A DNA stretch of 64,000 bases from Paenibacillus sp. FSL H7-0331 (GCF_001956045.1 NZ_MRTH01000008.1:186001-250000); one strand, 5' to 3'; counted from the first letter of the stretch, positions 1 to 9,659 are shown. A program made the numbers and translations. Notes: generated by a model not told the origin, from the sequence alone.

Positions 1-1
1 T

Positions 2-835
2 ATGAATACAACGGGTCTATCTCTGCAAGGGATTGTGCAAAAGTCGTTCGTCGTGCTGGTCATAGTGCTGGCTATACTCAGTCTGGTACCGCTCTATTTC
101 GGTGTGCTGACCTCATTCAAGCCCAATAGTGCGGGTGTAAGTGTCAGCCTGATCCCCGAGAATTTAACCTTATCCAATTACACACACTTGTTTACGCAAA
201 CGAAGATCATCCGCTGGTTTTTCAACAGCTTGTTCACGTCCACCGTAGCCGCGGCGATTATTGTATACTTATCGGCATTAGCCGGATTCCCGCTTGCGAA
301 GAAAAAATTTCCGGGTGTGAGATGGTTGTTCTGGATCATTATTGTGTTTATGACGATTCCAAAGGAAGCTCTCCTCCTGCCGCTCTTTATCATGATGAAG
401 GAATACAATTTATTTAATACGTATTACGGTATTATTCTTCCGGCTTTGGCTTGGCCGTTTGCCGTCTTCCTGATGAAGCAGTTTATCAGCACGATTCCTT
501 CCGACTTGTTTGATGCCGCCGAGATTGATGGATGCGGACCGTTCAGACTGTTCCATTCGATCCTGATCCCTATCATTCAGCCTGCTTTGGGAGCATTGTC
601 GATCTTTGCTTTTGTGTACGTCTGGAACGATTATATGTGGCAGTTGATCGTCATTACTTCAGTGGACATGAAGACACTCCCTCTGGGTGTGGCAGGCTTA
701 CAGGAGGAGTCTGCAGCCAACTTCGGACGGTTGATGGCGGGGGCTACATTGGGCGCAATTCCTTTGTTGACCGTATTTCTGTTCTTCCAAAAGTATTTTA
801 CCTCCGGTATTACGATGGGAGCCGTTAAAGGGTAG
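2..835 (+). CDS. Carbohydrate ABC transporter permease, MalG/YtcP type
   Basis: Inner (MalG-like) membrane subunit of a CUT1 sugar importer. The 277-residue protein has about six hydrophobic segments, the first at residues 13-36. The EAA loop that docks the ATPase is at about 171-190 and reads DAAEIDGCG, followed by a conserved proline region. The C-terminus FTSGITMGAVKG matches the usual MalG-family ending. The ATG lies at base 2, so no ribosome-binding site can be checked and a longer start outside the window is possible. A MalF-like partner is expected just upstream. The hydrolase gene follows 27 bases later, so the two are probably co-transcribed. The substrate cannot be told from sequence. 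Confidence 0.9.
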   Translation: MNTTGLSLQGIVQKSFVVLVIVLAILSLVPLYFGVLTSFKPNSAGVSVSLIPENLTLSNYTHLFTQTKIIRWFFNSLFTSTVAAAIIVYLSALAGFPLAKKKFPGVRWLFWIIIVFMTIPKEALLLPLFIMMKEYNLFNTYYGIILPALAWPFAVFLMKQFISTIPSDLFDAAEIDGCGPFRLFHSILIPIIQPALGALSIFAFVYVWNDYMWQLIVITSVDMKTLPLGVAGLQEESAANFGRLMAGATLGAIPLLTVFLFFQKYFTSGITMGAVKG

Positions 836-862
836 GATCATCATTCAGAAAGAGGCGCAGCT

Positions 863-1504
863 ATGCATGGCATTCGAAATATTTATTGTGTCGGCCGAAA
901 TTACAGGCTTCCTGCCAAAGCTCATGAAGAAACTGCATCAGCCCTTGAAATCCCGATGTCCCCACTCCTGTTCTCTAAGCCAACGCATGCGTTTGTAGAA
1001 GTACAAGGACAGGAGTTTGTTCTTCCTGGCAATCGCGGCGTTGTGGAGTATGAGGTCGAATTGGTGATCCGGATAGGCCAGCTCTATAAACCGGGAATCC
1101 AGATCGATGAGCTGGTGGACGGGCTGGCTGTGGGTATTGATTTCACGCTTGGCGACATCCACCGTGAATTGAAGGCGATGAGCTATCCATGGCTGTTGGC
1201 CAAAGGTTTCCCTGGTTCAGCGGCAGCCAGCCCGTTCATGCCGTTCACTGGTGTCGAGGCATGCAGGAAGCTTGATTTCTCTCTTGTCCATAACGGGAAG
1301 CGGGTCCAGATCGGCAATATTCGCAATATGATTTTTGATCTACAGACAATTATTGATTTCACGGCGCTTCACTTTGGACTTGGAGCAGGGGATGTGATAT
1401 TCACAGGCACACCGGGCGGGGCAGGGGCCGTTACAGATGGGGTTCATATGTCCCTTTGTTGGGGGGAGCAGCAGGTAGGAGATTGCAGGCTTCGTTTGTC
1501 TTAA
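863..1504 (+). CDS. Fumarylacetoacetate hydrolase (FAH) family protein
   Basis: A 213-residue single-domain member of the FAH superfamily, whose members hydrolyse or decarboxylate beta-diketo acids and dehydrate sugar acids using a divalent metal. Supporting motifs are the start GIRNIYCVGRNYRLPAKAHE, the metal-binding ExE in VEYEVELVIRIG (about residues 62-73), the downstream acidic residue in GIDFTLGDIHREL, and the closing FTGTPGGAGAV. The length fits the short bacterial form. It sits between the permease and the binding protein of an ABC system. I infer it processes a product derived from the imported substrate, such as a sugar-acid intermediate. The exact reaction is unknown. Confidence 0.85.
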   Translation: MHGIRNIYCVGRNYRLPAKAHEETASALEIPMSPLLFSKPTHAFVEVQGQEFVLPGNRGVVEYEVELVIRIGQLYKPGIQIDELVDGLAVGIDFTLGDIHRELKAMSYPWLLAKGFPGSAAASPFMPFTGVEACRKLDFSLVHNGKRVQIGNIRNMIFDLQTIIDFTALHFGLGAGDVIFTGTPGGAGAVTDGVHMSLCWGEQQVGDCRLRLS

Positions 1505-1740
1505 GTGCTCAACCGTCATACAGATGCACCTTAGTCCGGATTATCGGGTTAAGGTTATTTGTTTTGACAGCAATAAACAAGAAAGTCCAAGTGTGTAAGA
1601 GAGCGATACCAACAAAATCTAATTGATGGAAACGGGACTGTTCTTTATAGTGGAGGGAGAGCCTGCGATTATTGAAAACCACAGGTATAAGATTCAAAGT
1701 ATGCCAATATGCCAAGGCTTCAAGAGGAGGTTGATTCAAG

Positions 1741-3117
1741 ATGGCTTCGAAGTGGAAAAAAAGCAGGCATTTGTTAGCAGTCAGTGCGATTCTCATGGTA
1801 CTTTTAAGCGGCTGTTCGTTGGGTCCCCTACCTAACAGCACCTCATCTCCGAAAAAAGAAGAAGCTGTGAAATTCAATCCTGTAACGCTTGAATGGTGGA
1901 GCAGTCCTTCAATAGGTCTTGTAGAAGAAGAAGATTTCAGGCTGATCGTAGCTGAATATAAAAAGGTCGCTCCCCATGTTACTCTTAACTACAGCTCGAT
2001 TCCGACTACAGGTCTGGATGAGAAGCTGAACGTAGCAATTGCCTCGGGATCATTTCCGGATCTGTATGTGGATGCCGTTAACCGTCTGGTCCCTTTATAT
2101 ATGCGCGGTGTTACTGCAGGCCTGGATGCCTATATCACTGCGGACTACAATTTGCCCGATTACATGAGCAGTGCCATCGATTTAATGACGATTGACGGCA
2201 AGCTGGCGATGCTCCTGATGGAAATCCGCAGTGAGGTACTGTTGGTCAACAAGGATTTGTTCCTCAAGGCAGGAGTCGAGCAGTTGCTTCCTGATTCCAG
2301 AACCAAAACCTGGTCGCGTGACTCGTTTGCCAAAGCCGTTGAAGCGATTGGTAAACTGGGAAATGGGGTGTACGGTCTCGGCATGGTAGCAGGCGATATT
2401 GCTTATGACAAGTTCGTCGACGGGTACATTTACAGCGATGGCGATGAATATACGAATAAGGATTACACCCAGATTACCTATAACTCACCGGGGAATATTA
2501 AAAAGCTCGAATGGTTAGTACAACTGACAACCTCTCCGTATGCGCTTCCAGGAGCCGCAGGCAATAAAATTCCGAACCTGTACGAATTGTTCAAGCAGGG
2601 AAAAGTCGGCATTATGATGAACGACAGAGGGGACTTGCGCAGAGAGATCAACGACGGTGTCATTCCCAGGAAATTTGATTTCATGCTGGCCCATTATCCA
2701 ACCGATAACGGTGGCAAAAGCAAGTTGTTCGTGAACGGATCGGGCATTGTCATCAAGAAGCAGCAGGATAAGGCGAGGGAGGAGGAGGCTGCCAAATTCG
2801 CACTGTGGCTTTCAAGTGGCAAATCCGAGGCGGTAAACAAACTGATTTATCAGAAATACGCCAAGCTTCCGTCAAGAAAATCATTGCAGTCCCTGGTTAC
2901 CGATGAACCGGGCAAGGATTGGGCGGCTATGCCCGATAAAGCGATTAACAATCCGGTAGCGATGCCCAATTACCAGCAAATCCGCAAGGTATGGTTCAAC
3001 TATTTTCAACAGGCCATGCTCAATAACGGGAAAATGACAGCCAGGGACGCTCTGGCCGGATATGAGAAAGAAGCGCAACGATTGCTGGATGAGGGCAACA
3101 AAGCCTTGAAAAAGTAA
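1741..3117 (+). CDS. Extracellular solute-binding lipoprotein of ABC transporter
   Basis: Family 1 extracellular sugar-binding protein of 458 residues. The lipoprotein signal has basic residues then a hydrophobic stretch and lipobox LLSGC, with Cys25 as the lipidation site. Body motifs such as LNVAIASGSFPDLYVD and FKQGKVGIMMNDRG fit the two-lobed binding fold. The start ATG is preceded by AGAGGAGG. It follows the permease and FAH gene after a 236-base gap and precedes a membrane AraC regulator. The order permease, enzyme, binding protein is less usual than binding protein first. The gap may contain its own promoter, but I see no convincing -35/-10 pair there. Confidence 0.9.
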   Translation: MASKWKKSRHLLAVSAILMVLLSGCSLGPLPNSTSSPKKEEAVKFNPVTLEWWSSPSIGLVEEEDFRLIVAEYKKVAPHVTLNYSSIPTTGLDEKLNVAIASGSFPDLYVDAVNRLVPLYMRGVTAGLDAYITADYNLPDYMSSAIDLMTIDGKLAMLLMEIRSEVLLVNKDLFLKAGVEQLLPDSRTKTWSRDSFAKAVEAIGKLGNGVYGLGMVAGDIAYDKFVDGYIYSDGDEYTNKDYTQITYNSPGNIKKLEWLVQLTTSPYALPGAAGNKIPNLYELFKQGKVGIMMNDRGDLRREINDGVIPRKFDFMLAHYPTDNGGKSKLFVNGSGIVIKKQQDKAREEEAAKFALWLSSGKSEAVNKLIYQKYAKLPSRKSLQSLVTDEPGKDWAAMPDKAINNPVAMPNYQQIRKVWFNYFQQAMLNNGKMTARDALAGYEKEAQRLLDEGNKALKK

Positions 3118-3207
3118 ATATCATGAACCAGTTGTGGGACCACTCCACTCGTAATCCCGTCTGAATTTATATCAAGCGTATTCAACCTCACCAGGGGAGG
3201 CAACTGT

Positions 3208-5550
3208 ATGGGATTATTCACCAAGCTATTCGGCATTATGGATAAAAGGAGGACCTGGTTTCGGAGAAGTCTGTTGCTGCTGCTTACGGTCATTATACTG
3301 CCGCCGATGCTGCTATCCATCAGTATCAATGTCATTGCGACGAAAGAGCTTAAGGAACAGATTAACCAAACACATGAGCTGCTGATCCAGCAGATGACAC
3401 AGCGTGTGAACCAGCAGCTTACTCAGTTTGAATTTACGGTACGAAATTGGGCGGTCAATCAGATTTTTGGCGATTATTTGGAGCATGTAGATTTTTATCA
3501 GGAATTATCCACGATAAGATCTATCATGAACGCTTTGGGAGCTATGGAAAATTCAATCTCCTTCATTAAAAATATTGAAATCTACATTGCGGATCAGGAT
3601 TTGCTCATTTCCAATATGAACGGCGTTTCCCGCATTTATAATACGGAGAAGCGTGACCGTTACAGGGATGCCTTCAAGCGGCCGGGTGATATGTACTGGA
3701 GCTACGGTCTGAATGAATCCAGCAACGTCCTTAATAAAGATATGGCCTTAATGCATAAAATCCCGGCAGAATCCTCCCATCCTTTTGGAGCTATTATCGT
3801 TGAGGTTGACCCGGTGAAATTTTCATCGTTTATCGGTCAAATTAATCCTTACCGTGAAGGCTATACATTGCTGATGAATGAAAATCAGGAGCTGCTGTCT
3901 GCCGGTACGTTTGAGAAACGTGAGGATGCGGCACTGCTCGCGTCGGGCTTGAAGGGTCATGATGGAGAAGGGAATTATGTGTTCTCCTGGAACGGGAATG
4001 AATACCTCATTTCCAATGGAATCGTCCCCCGAATGAAGTGGAAATTTTTACTGGCAACGCCGATTTACAAATTAACCGAGCCTGTCGTGCTTGTCACGAG
4101 GATTATTGCGGGTATTACTGCTGTAACATTCATTATACTGCTTATTCTTGCTTGGGTAGCCTCAAGAAGGCTGTACTCGCCTATATCGCGGATGATGTCC
4201 TTATTTGTTCCCGAGAAATCCGAATCCGAATCTGAACCTCCTGTCCATCAGGATGAGATCGAATTTATCGAATCCCGCTGGGCTCAGTTGACGACGGAAA
4301 GCCTTATTTTGCAGGACAGGCTGGAGACGCAGATGCCATCGCTTTGTGAAGGCTTTTTGTATCAGCTGATATACGGACATTATTATCATTTGAGTGAAGC
4401 GGATATCCGCAAGAGGCTGAAAAACTACAGTCTGGATCTCTGCAGCGCCCGTGTACAGTTTGTACTGATCCAAATTTCCGGCATATCCAGGCTTCAGGGG
4501 AAATTTAGCGAGGACGACGAGCAATTGATCACCTTCGCCGCCTACAACATCATTCAGGAGCTGATTGGGGCCACGGGCCACGGCGTCTCAGTATTCAACT
4601 TTCAGGATTTAACGGTAGGTTTTCTGCTTAGGTTCCCAGAAGGTATGACTGTGGAGGAAGAGAAGCAAACAACGATGAAGCTTTCAAGTGAAATGATCCA
4701 GACACTGGAGCGCTTATTGAAGATGGATGTGACTGTGGTAATCGGCCAGTCTGAGGAGGAGCTGCGGGCTATGCACGCGAGCTATGAGCAGACCGAGCAG
4801 GCTTTGCGTTTTCGCAGCGTGCATGAAACGGCGCAAATATTGTATTTGGAGGATCTGATCATTCAGGGCGAGGGTGCGGCCTTTTATCCGTTTGAGCTGG
4901 AGAAGGAACTGCTGCAGGCATTGCGTATCGGCAATGTCGAGGAATCGACTGCCTTATTCAAGCAGTTCGTCGCGGCATTCAGACAAAATGCCGATATCGA
5001 AACCGTGCTACACCAAGGCATGCTGCAGCTGCTGGGCAGTGTGCTGCATGTTGTATATCAAACCGGTCACAGTCCGCAAAAGGTATTCGGTCTCAGCAAC
5101 CTGTACGAGGAGCTGCTGCAGCATAATGAGCTTCAGCAAATGTGCGATTGCTTTGAGAAGCTGGTGATGGAGCCGTTCATCGAGCATATCGTCGAGTCGC
5201 AAAATGTGAAGCTGGTGCAGTTGGCGGAGGATGTCAAAGCTACGATTCACAGCAAATATATGACTGACCTGTCACTGGAAATGTGTGCCGACCTGCATCA
5301 TGTCGATCCGTTCCGGTTGAGTAAAGCGTTTAAAGAAGTGACTGGAATTAATTTTATCGACTATGTGACGGATTACCGGATCAAGAAATCTAAGGAGCTG
5401 CTCAAGAACTCGAATCTGCGCATCAACGAAATTGCCGAGATGGTTGGCTATCAATCAACCTATTTCAATCGGATTTTTAAGAAAAAAGAAAATATGACCC
5501 CAGGTCAATTCCGGGAAAAGGAAGAAAACTCTCCGCTGTGGCCCGGTTAG
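3208..5550 (+). CDS. Membrane-bound sensor AraC-family transcriptional regulator
   Basis: A 780-residue one-component regulator. It has an N-terminal membrane helix at about residues 20-45, a probable extracellular sensor region, and a second helix at about 297-318. A cytoplasmic central region contains SYEQTEQALRFR, resembling the SYxEAxxAL signature of degenerate GGDEF/CdaR-type domains. The C-terminal AraC double helix-turn-helix is at about 669-775 and includes INEIAEMVGYQSTYFNRIFK. The start is preceded by AGGGGAGG. It lies 90 bases after the binding-protein gene and most likely controls that transporter in response to an external sugar or a loaded binding protein (inference). Two paralogues occur in this window. 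Confidence 0.9.
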   Translation: MGLFTKLFGIMDKRRTWFRRSLLLLLTVIILPPMLLSISINVIATKELKEQINQTHELLIQQMTQRVNQQLTQFEFTVRNWAVNQIFGDYLEHVDFYQELSTIRSIMNALGAMENSISFIKNIEIYIADQDLLISNMNGVSRIYNTEKRDRYRDAFKRPGDMYWSYGLNESSNVLNKDMALMHKIPAESSHPFGAIIVEVDPVKFSSFIGQINPYREGYTLLMNENQELLSAGTFEKREDAALLASGLKGHDGEGNYVFSWNGNEYLISNGIVPRMKWKFLLATPIYKLTEPVVLVTRIIAGITAVTFIILLILAWVASRRLYSPISRMMSLFVPEKSESESEPPVHQDEIEFIESRWAQLTTESLILQDRLETQMPSLCEGFLYQLIYGHYYHLSEADIRKRLKNYSLDLCSARVQFVLIQISGISRLQGKFSEDDEQLITFAAYNIIQELIGATGHGVSVFNFQDLTVGFLLRFPEGMTVEEEKQTTMKLSSEMIQTLERLLKMDVTVVIGQSEEELRAMHASYEQTEQALRFRSVHETAQILYLEDLIIQGEGAAFYPFELEKELLQALRIGNVEESTALFKQFVAAFRQNADIETVLHQGMLQLLGSVLHVVYQTGHSPQKVFGLSNLYEELLQHNELQQMCDCFEKLVMEPFIEHIVESQNVKLVQLAEDVKATIHSKYMTDLSLEMCADLHHVDPFRLSKAFKEVTGINFIDYVTDYRIKKSKELLKNSNLRINEIAEMVGYQSTYFNRIFKKKENMTPGQFREKEENSPLWPG

Positions 5551-5663
5551 GTCACAGCGCTGCAGTACGCCGGAGTCATCAAATCACGTCCTACAGGTGC
5601 CAATTCATATCCAATCACCCCTCCCGGGATTTCCGAATAAAATGACATTAGCAACAACAAAAC

Positions 5664-5698
5664 AAGGCTTCGCTATCCCATCGGGACGGCGAAGCCTT
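5664..5698. terminator. Bidirectional intrinsic terminator
   Basis: A perfect 10-base inverted repeat, AAGGCTTCGC with GCGAAGCCTT, lies between the convergent AraC gene and the GerMN gene. A T-rich stretch on the minus strand and a short A/T context on the plus strand suggest it ends transcription from both sides. Confidence 0.7.
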
Positions 5699-5727
5699 AT
5701 GTGTAGGTAACATTTACCCTTGAAGTG

Positions 5728-6321
5728 CTACTTTGCTCGTTTCATCGGATGAGGCAGGTCCATATGACCCATTAACGATTCAACCGGCTTGCCGTCCACC
5801 AGGATATCGATGGAATCGACTTCGGGGAATTGAAATAAAGTTTTTTGGATAGCCTGCAGCAGCATAGCCTCTCCGGGAGCGCCGAGACGCCCTTCTCCGG
5901 AAACCGTGATGTCCAGCGTCAGCTTTTTATCTTTTAATATGGCAGATTTAAAGCCAAGTGCATCAGCCAAAGGGACCAGCTTACTGTCCGCAGGAGCTTT
6001 TTTCAACGTCCATAGCGCGGTTGTGTACTTTTCCTTGTCCTCCGGATAGTTGATGGTTACTTCCTTCTCCACCAGCTTGGTCGCCTGCTCATCACCATAA
6101 TAGGCTTTGATATGGGCTTGGATGGGCTTACTCTCGACCGGCGTAGGTGTAGGAGTCACCTCCGGCTTGGGAGTGGGAGGTACTACACTGCTGCTAACCG
6201 GATTCTGTCCACTTGAGCCTTGAGAGGTCATCCCACTGCTCGCAGGCTTTTGTCCGCAGCCCGATAAGGCCATGGCAATTGCTCCTGTCAGAACGAATCC
6301 GATGATTGTATGTTTGTTCAT
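5728..6321 (-). CDS. GerMN-domain lipoprotein
   Basis: A secreted lipoprotein of 197 residues from the chosen start. The signal peptide begins MNKHTIIGFVLTG and ends in lipobox ALSGC. A Pro/Thr/Ser-rich linker (PTPKPEVTPTPTP) follows, and then a GerMN domain at about residues 85-190. Its features include YYGDEQATKLVEKEVTI near the start and VDSIDILVDGKPVESLMGH at the end. GerMN domains occur in GerM, a spore-formation and germination lipoprotein, and in envelope proteins. An alternative GTG start 12 bases upstream exists, but the AAAGGTGG ribosome-binding site is spaced correctly for the ATG used here. It lies just downstream of the amidase gene on the same strand, so the pair probably acts in wall or spore envelope remodelling. 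Confidence 0.82.
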   Translation of the reverse strand: MNKHTIIGFVLTGAIAMALSGCGQKPASSGMTSQGSSGQNPVSSSVVPPTPKPEVTPTPTPVESKPIQAHIKAYYGDEQATKLVEKEVTINYPEDKEKYTTALWTLKKAPADSKLVPLADALGFKSAILKDKKLTLDITVSGEGRLGAPGEAMLLQAIQKTLFQFPEVDSIDILVDGKPVESLMGHMDLPHPMKRAK

Positions 6322-6358
6322 CAAGACCACCACCTTTTTCTACACGTACGATTCTGAC

Positions 6359-7780
6359 TTACTTGATGTTAAGCTGTTCCTTAATACCTGCAACAATCGA
6401 CCCAGCAACCTTGTTCTGAAAATCCTCGTTAAACATCAACGCGGTATCCGTTGGATTGGACAAATAACCTACCTCCAGCAGTACAGCCGGCATATTAGTT
6501 ACTTTAACCACACGGAAGGGCTCTTGACGCACACCGCGATCAGCAAGTCCCGTTGCCGCTGCTAAATGCTTGTGCATAATTTTGGCGAATTCGGTACTAT
6601 CCGATTTGTAATAATACGTTTCAGTTCCTGTAGATGTCGCCAAATAGCTGTTCCCGTGAATGGAAACAAAAACATGGGCATTCAAGTCATTCGCAAACTT
6701 GGCGCGATCATCCAATGGGATAAAGGTATCATCGTTACGCGTCATATAAGGTTGAATATTGGCTTCCTGCTGGAGCAGCTTGTACACCTTTAGCCCCATA
6801 GAAAGATTAAAGGTTTTTTCATTGCTGCCATTGGCGGCTTTGGCGCCTGGATCCTGATCTCCATGACCGGGGTCAATGACAACTCGATATTTGGCTGGTT
6901 TCTGGATGCTGCCGACTAAAGAGGCCGTACCCATTCCGGAAACCCAGTTCAAATCCATGGAGTCCTTCATATCCAATACAATCCGAACTGTAGAGGGACT
7001 GGTCGCATACAGGGAGTAGCGCACATTGCTGACATACACATTTGCGGACACAGTTGTACCACTTTTGTTAGCCTCGTCTTTATAGAGGGTCGAATCGAGT
7101 GTTGCATTGGGAATATCGAGAACAATCCGTTCAGGATTTTTCAAAGTAAACAGTGTGGGCTTTAATTCCCCCGTGTCCGCCTTGATTAGCAATTGGGAGG
7201 CTGTCATATCGATCTTCTTGATTGTGGCCAAGGAAGAATTGCCATTGGCAACCGAAACGGGCTTATCCGTAGCAGGCTTGTCCGTCACATCAACAGGTTG
7301 GCCTGGTGTACCAGGTGTTGGTGTAGTCTGAGCGACTTTTTCGTTCAAGTAGACAGCTCTCTTAACGTCGTTCCAGCTCACGTCGATGCCCATATTTTCG
7401 GCAATAAATCGAACGGGCAGCAGGGTATTTCCTTCAATCAGCAAGGGGGCTGAATCCAGCTTGAATTTATCCCCGTTAACGGTAGCCGTGAGCTGATTAA
7501 TGACCATTTCGATTTTTTGCGTATTTTTGGTTATCGTTACTTTTTGAGCTTCCTGATTCCAGGTTACCTTGGAGCCCAGCTCCTCAGCAATAATCCGGAC
7601 AGGTACCATGGTGACATCTTTAATAATGCGGGGTGCCACTTCGGGCTTCAGTTCTTTTCCATTAAAAAATAAAGGGACGCCAGCGGCGGAATTTACAGGA
7701 GCAGGAGCGGCAGATGCCATAGCAGGAAGCATAAATGCGATAAGCAGCAATAAAAGGGTATACATCCACTTCAATTTCAT
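6359..7780 (-). CDS. N-acetylmuramoyl-L-alanine amidase with copper-amine-oxidase-like stalk
   Basis: Secreted zinc amidase that cleaves the amide between muramic acid and the stem peptide in peptidoglycan. It has a signal peptide (residues 1-25) and two copper-amine-oxidase N-terminal-like repeats at about 30-150 (PVRIIAEELGSKVTWN and PVRFIAENMGIDVSWN). An AMIN-like beta domain is at about 190-290 and an Amidase_3 domain at about 298-473. Zinc ligands are visible in DPGHG, NEKTFNL and SIHGNS, and the catalytic Glu in LLEVGYLSN. AGGTGA is better spaced for the second of two adjacent ATG codons. It is probably co-transcribed with the GerMN gene 37 bases downstream. Confidence 0.92.
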   Translation of the reverse strand: MKLKWMYTLLLLLIAFMLPAMASAAPAPVNSAAGVPLFFNGKELKPEVAPRIIKDVTMVPVRIIAEELGSKVTWNQEAQKVTITKNTQKIEMVINQLTATVNGDKFKLDSAPLLIEGNTLLPVRFIAENMGIDVSWNDVKRAVYLNEKVAQTTPTPGTPGQPVDVTDKPATDKPVSVANGNSSLATIKKIDMTASQLLIKADTGELKPTLFTLKNPERIVLDIPNATLDSTLYKDEANKSGTTVSANVYVSNVRYSLYATSPSTVRIVLDMKDSMDLNWVSGMGTASLVGSIQKPAKYRVVIDPGHGDQDPGAKAANGSNEKTFNLSMGLKVYKLLQQEANIQPYMTRNDDTFIPLDDRAKFANDLNAHVFVSIHGNSYLATSTGTETYYYKSDSTEFAKIMHKHLAAATGLADRGVRQEPFRVVKVTNMPAVLLEVGYLSNPTDTALMFNEDFQNKVAGSIVAGIKEQLNIK

Positions 7781-7783
7781 CAT

Positions 7784-8168
7784 TCACCTCTAAAAAACCT
7801 TTCATAGTTGGTTGTGACACTATACCATCATCAGATACGGACAATTCGACAGTTACGAGCATTTCCTTCATTAAGGGTTCAAGTGTGTGTTGAAACGTTT
7901 ATTTGCCGGCATGACCTCCTATTCGACAGCAAGCGTTATATTATTAGACTCCATTTATTGAGAAACGTTGCATTTTTTTTGAAAGAAATTCCGATATGAA
8001 GTCGAAAAGAGAGGCTGTAAGGGGATAAAGCCGCTTGGTTGCGCCGATTTCAACGAATTCAATATATAAAGCTTATCACTCATTTTACTTGTGTTTCTTT
8101 TCGTTCTATACTAGCGATGTTGACGATAGGAGCGTTATGCCGTAATCAGTTTATGAGGAGGAAGCACA
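7784..8168. other. Divergent intergenic region (385 bases)
   Basis: The gap between the amidase (minus) and nitronate monooxygenase (plus) genes has no credible coding sequence. It carries a candidate forward promoter at 8084-8112. On the minus strand a TATAGT at about 7819-7824 could be the amidase -10, but no good -35 was found. Confidence 0.5.
8084..8112 (+). promoter_or_regulatory. Candidate sigma-A promoter of nitronate monooxygenase gene
   Basis: TTTACT (-35-like, 8084-8089), a 17-base spacer and TATACT (-10, 8107-8112) lie about 57 bases before the TTG start. The -10 is strong and the -35 weak. Confidence 0.5.
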
Positions 8169-9245
8169 TTGAGCATTCAATTGAAGACAGAGGTTTGTCA
8201 GTTGTTTAATATCCGTTACCCGATCTTTCTGGCAGGTATGGCAGGAGGTCCATCAACGGTTAAATTGGTGGCCGCCGTGTCAAACGCAGGTGGACTGGGG
8301 ACGCTGGGAGCAGCATACATGGATCCGAAGGCGATTCGCGAAGCGATACGAGAAATTCGCCAGCTAACGAATGCACCTTTTGCCGTTAACCTGTTTGCGA
8401 TACAAGTGCCGGATAACAACACCCGAATTGGGGAAGTTCAAGGAGAGCTCAACCGACTGCGTAATGTGCTTGGAGTTACTCATGCAACACAAGAACCCGT
8501 AAGCACACCAGATCACTTTCAGGAGCAGCTTTCCGTTGTGTTGGAGGAAAAGGTTCCAGTCATCAGCACAGCGTTCGGTGTACTCTCAGAACCGTTCGTT
8601 CAGCAAGCAAAGTCTGCTGGTATACGAATTGTCACGATGGTCACGACAGTGCGTGAAGCTATACTGGCTGAGCAGGCCGGCTGCGATTGTATTGTCGCTC
8701 AAGGAAGTGAAGCGGGGGGGCATCGGGGAACGTTCGATGTGAAGGAGCATCCCGTAGGTGCCAATATCGGTACGTTTGCTTTAACACCGCAAATAGTTGA
8801 TCACGTTAAGATTCCAGTTATTGCTGCTGGAGGTATTATGGATGGACGAGGGCTCGTCGCCGCGCTTGCTCTTGGTGCTCAGGGTGTGCAGATGGGCACG
8901 CGTTTTCTAACGGCTGTAGAATCTGGAGCGCATGATACCTACAAGCAAGCTCTATTGGCAAGCACGGAAGAAAGTACCGTGATCACCAAGGCCTTTTCGG
9001 GCCGTCCGGCAAGGGGAATACGTAATCTGTTTATTAGACAATGGGATGCGAGCGGCATCGAGCCGCTTCCTTTTCCAACGCAAAATACGGTGACCCGGGA
9101 TATCAGGAATGCCGCTGCCAAGCACAACAATGCTGACTATATGTCCTTGTGGGCAGGACAAGGTACAAGGCTGCTGACTTCCGGACAACGGGCTGAGGAT
9201 ATTGTCGCCGAAACGGTCCAACAAGCCATGTCCATCTTGTCTTAA
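8169..9245 (+). CDS. Nitronate monooxygenase (2-nitropropane dioxygenase family)
   Basis: FMN-dependent TIM-barrel enzyme of 358 residues that oxidises nitronates such as propionate 3-nitronate. The N-terminal RYPIFLAGMAGGPSTVKLVA is the conserved flavin-binding start. AQGSEAGGHRGTF holds the catalytic histidine, and AAGGIMDGRGLVAALALGA with the following GTRFL forms the phosphate-binding end of the barrel. The start codon is TTG, supported by AGGAGG eight bases upstream. The gene stands alone between a promoter candidate and a strong terminator, so it is probably monocistronic and a detoxification enzyme. Confidence 0.92.
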   Translation: MSIQLKTEVCQLFNIRYPIFLAGMAGGPSTVKLVAAVSNAGGLGTLGAAYMDPKAIREAIREIRQLTNAPFAVNLFAIQVPDNNTRIGEVQGELNRLRNVLGVTHATQEPVSTPDHFQEQLSVVLEEKVPVISTAFGVLSEPFVQQAKSAGIRIVTMVTTVREAILAEQAGCDCIVAQGSEAGGHRGTFDVKEHPVGANIGTFALTPQIVDHVKIPVIAAGGIMDGRGLVAALALGAQGVQMGTRFLTAVESGAHDTYKQALLASTEESTVITKAFSGRPARGIRNLFIRQWDASGIEPLPFPTQNTVTRDIRNAAAKHNNADYMSLWAGQGTRLLTSGQRAEDIVAETVQQAMSILS

Positions 9246-9342
9246 GTGTAGTTCTGTAATCAAAATGAAATCTAATTTTCATCTTGGATTAAGGATTCCC
9301 GCTTATACTACATGTATCCCCCCTTATTAATATATATAATGA

Positions 9343-9376
9343 AGACCCACATCCCGTTGATGTGGGTCTCTTTTTG
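9343..9376 (+). terminator. Strong intrinsic terminator
   Basis: An 11-base perfect stem (AGACCCACATC / GATGTGGGTCT) with a 5-base loop is followed by CTCTTTTT. It ends transcription of the nitronate monooxygenase gene. Confidence 0.9.
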
Positions 9377-9392
9377 GGATGGAACCTCTTCT

Positions 9393-9659
9393 TTACTTTA
9401 AAGCTATACAGTGTTCCTCGATGATCCCAACAATTTCTTTGAAGGAATATCTATGGTTAACCATATCTACGGTGAAATCTTCGGCTGCTTGATGATCATT
9501 AGAAAAGCGGCAGCCATTGTAATGCAGGGAAACAACAAAAGCAGTAAAGGCTGTCCGTATGTTAGCTTTTTGGAATGGGTGATTTTGACCCAGAGACTCG
9601 AATAATGCCGCAGCTTTCTCATACAGAGTCTGATAAACATCATCGCCAAAAGCTGATGC
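9393..9659 (-). pseudogene. Remnant of Doc (death-on-curing/Fic-fold) toxin
   Basis: Reading the minus strand after the antitoxin stop gives ASAFGDDVYQTLYEKAAALF, then ESLGQNHPFQKANIRTAFTA, a run to the end EEHCIALK, and a TAA stop. This is the C-terminal two thirds of a Doc toxin, which in intact form phosphorylates EF-Tu. The N-terminal third is missing and no start codon is seen. The Doc/Fic motif HxFx(D/N)(A/G)N(K/R) is degraded: HPFQKANIR has Lys at the Asp/Asn position and Ile at the Lys/Arg position. A TAA stands where the usual RPQ motif has its Gln codon (CAA). I read it as a dead toxin. Confidence 0.8.

Noticed and set aside
1505..1740. TTGACA at about 1563 as promoter of the first binding-protein gene
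   Set aside because: No acceptable -10 lies 16-18 bases downstream.
9411..9605. 64-codon plus-strand frame
   Set aside because: Antisense of the Doc remnant, with no ribosome-binding site.
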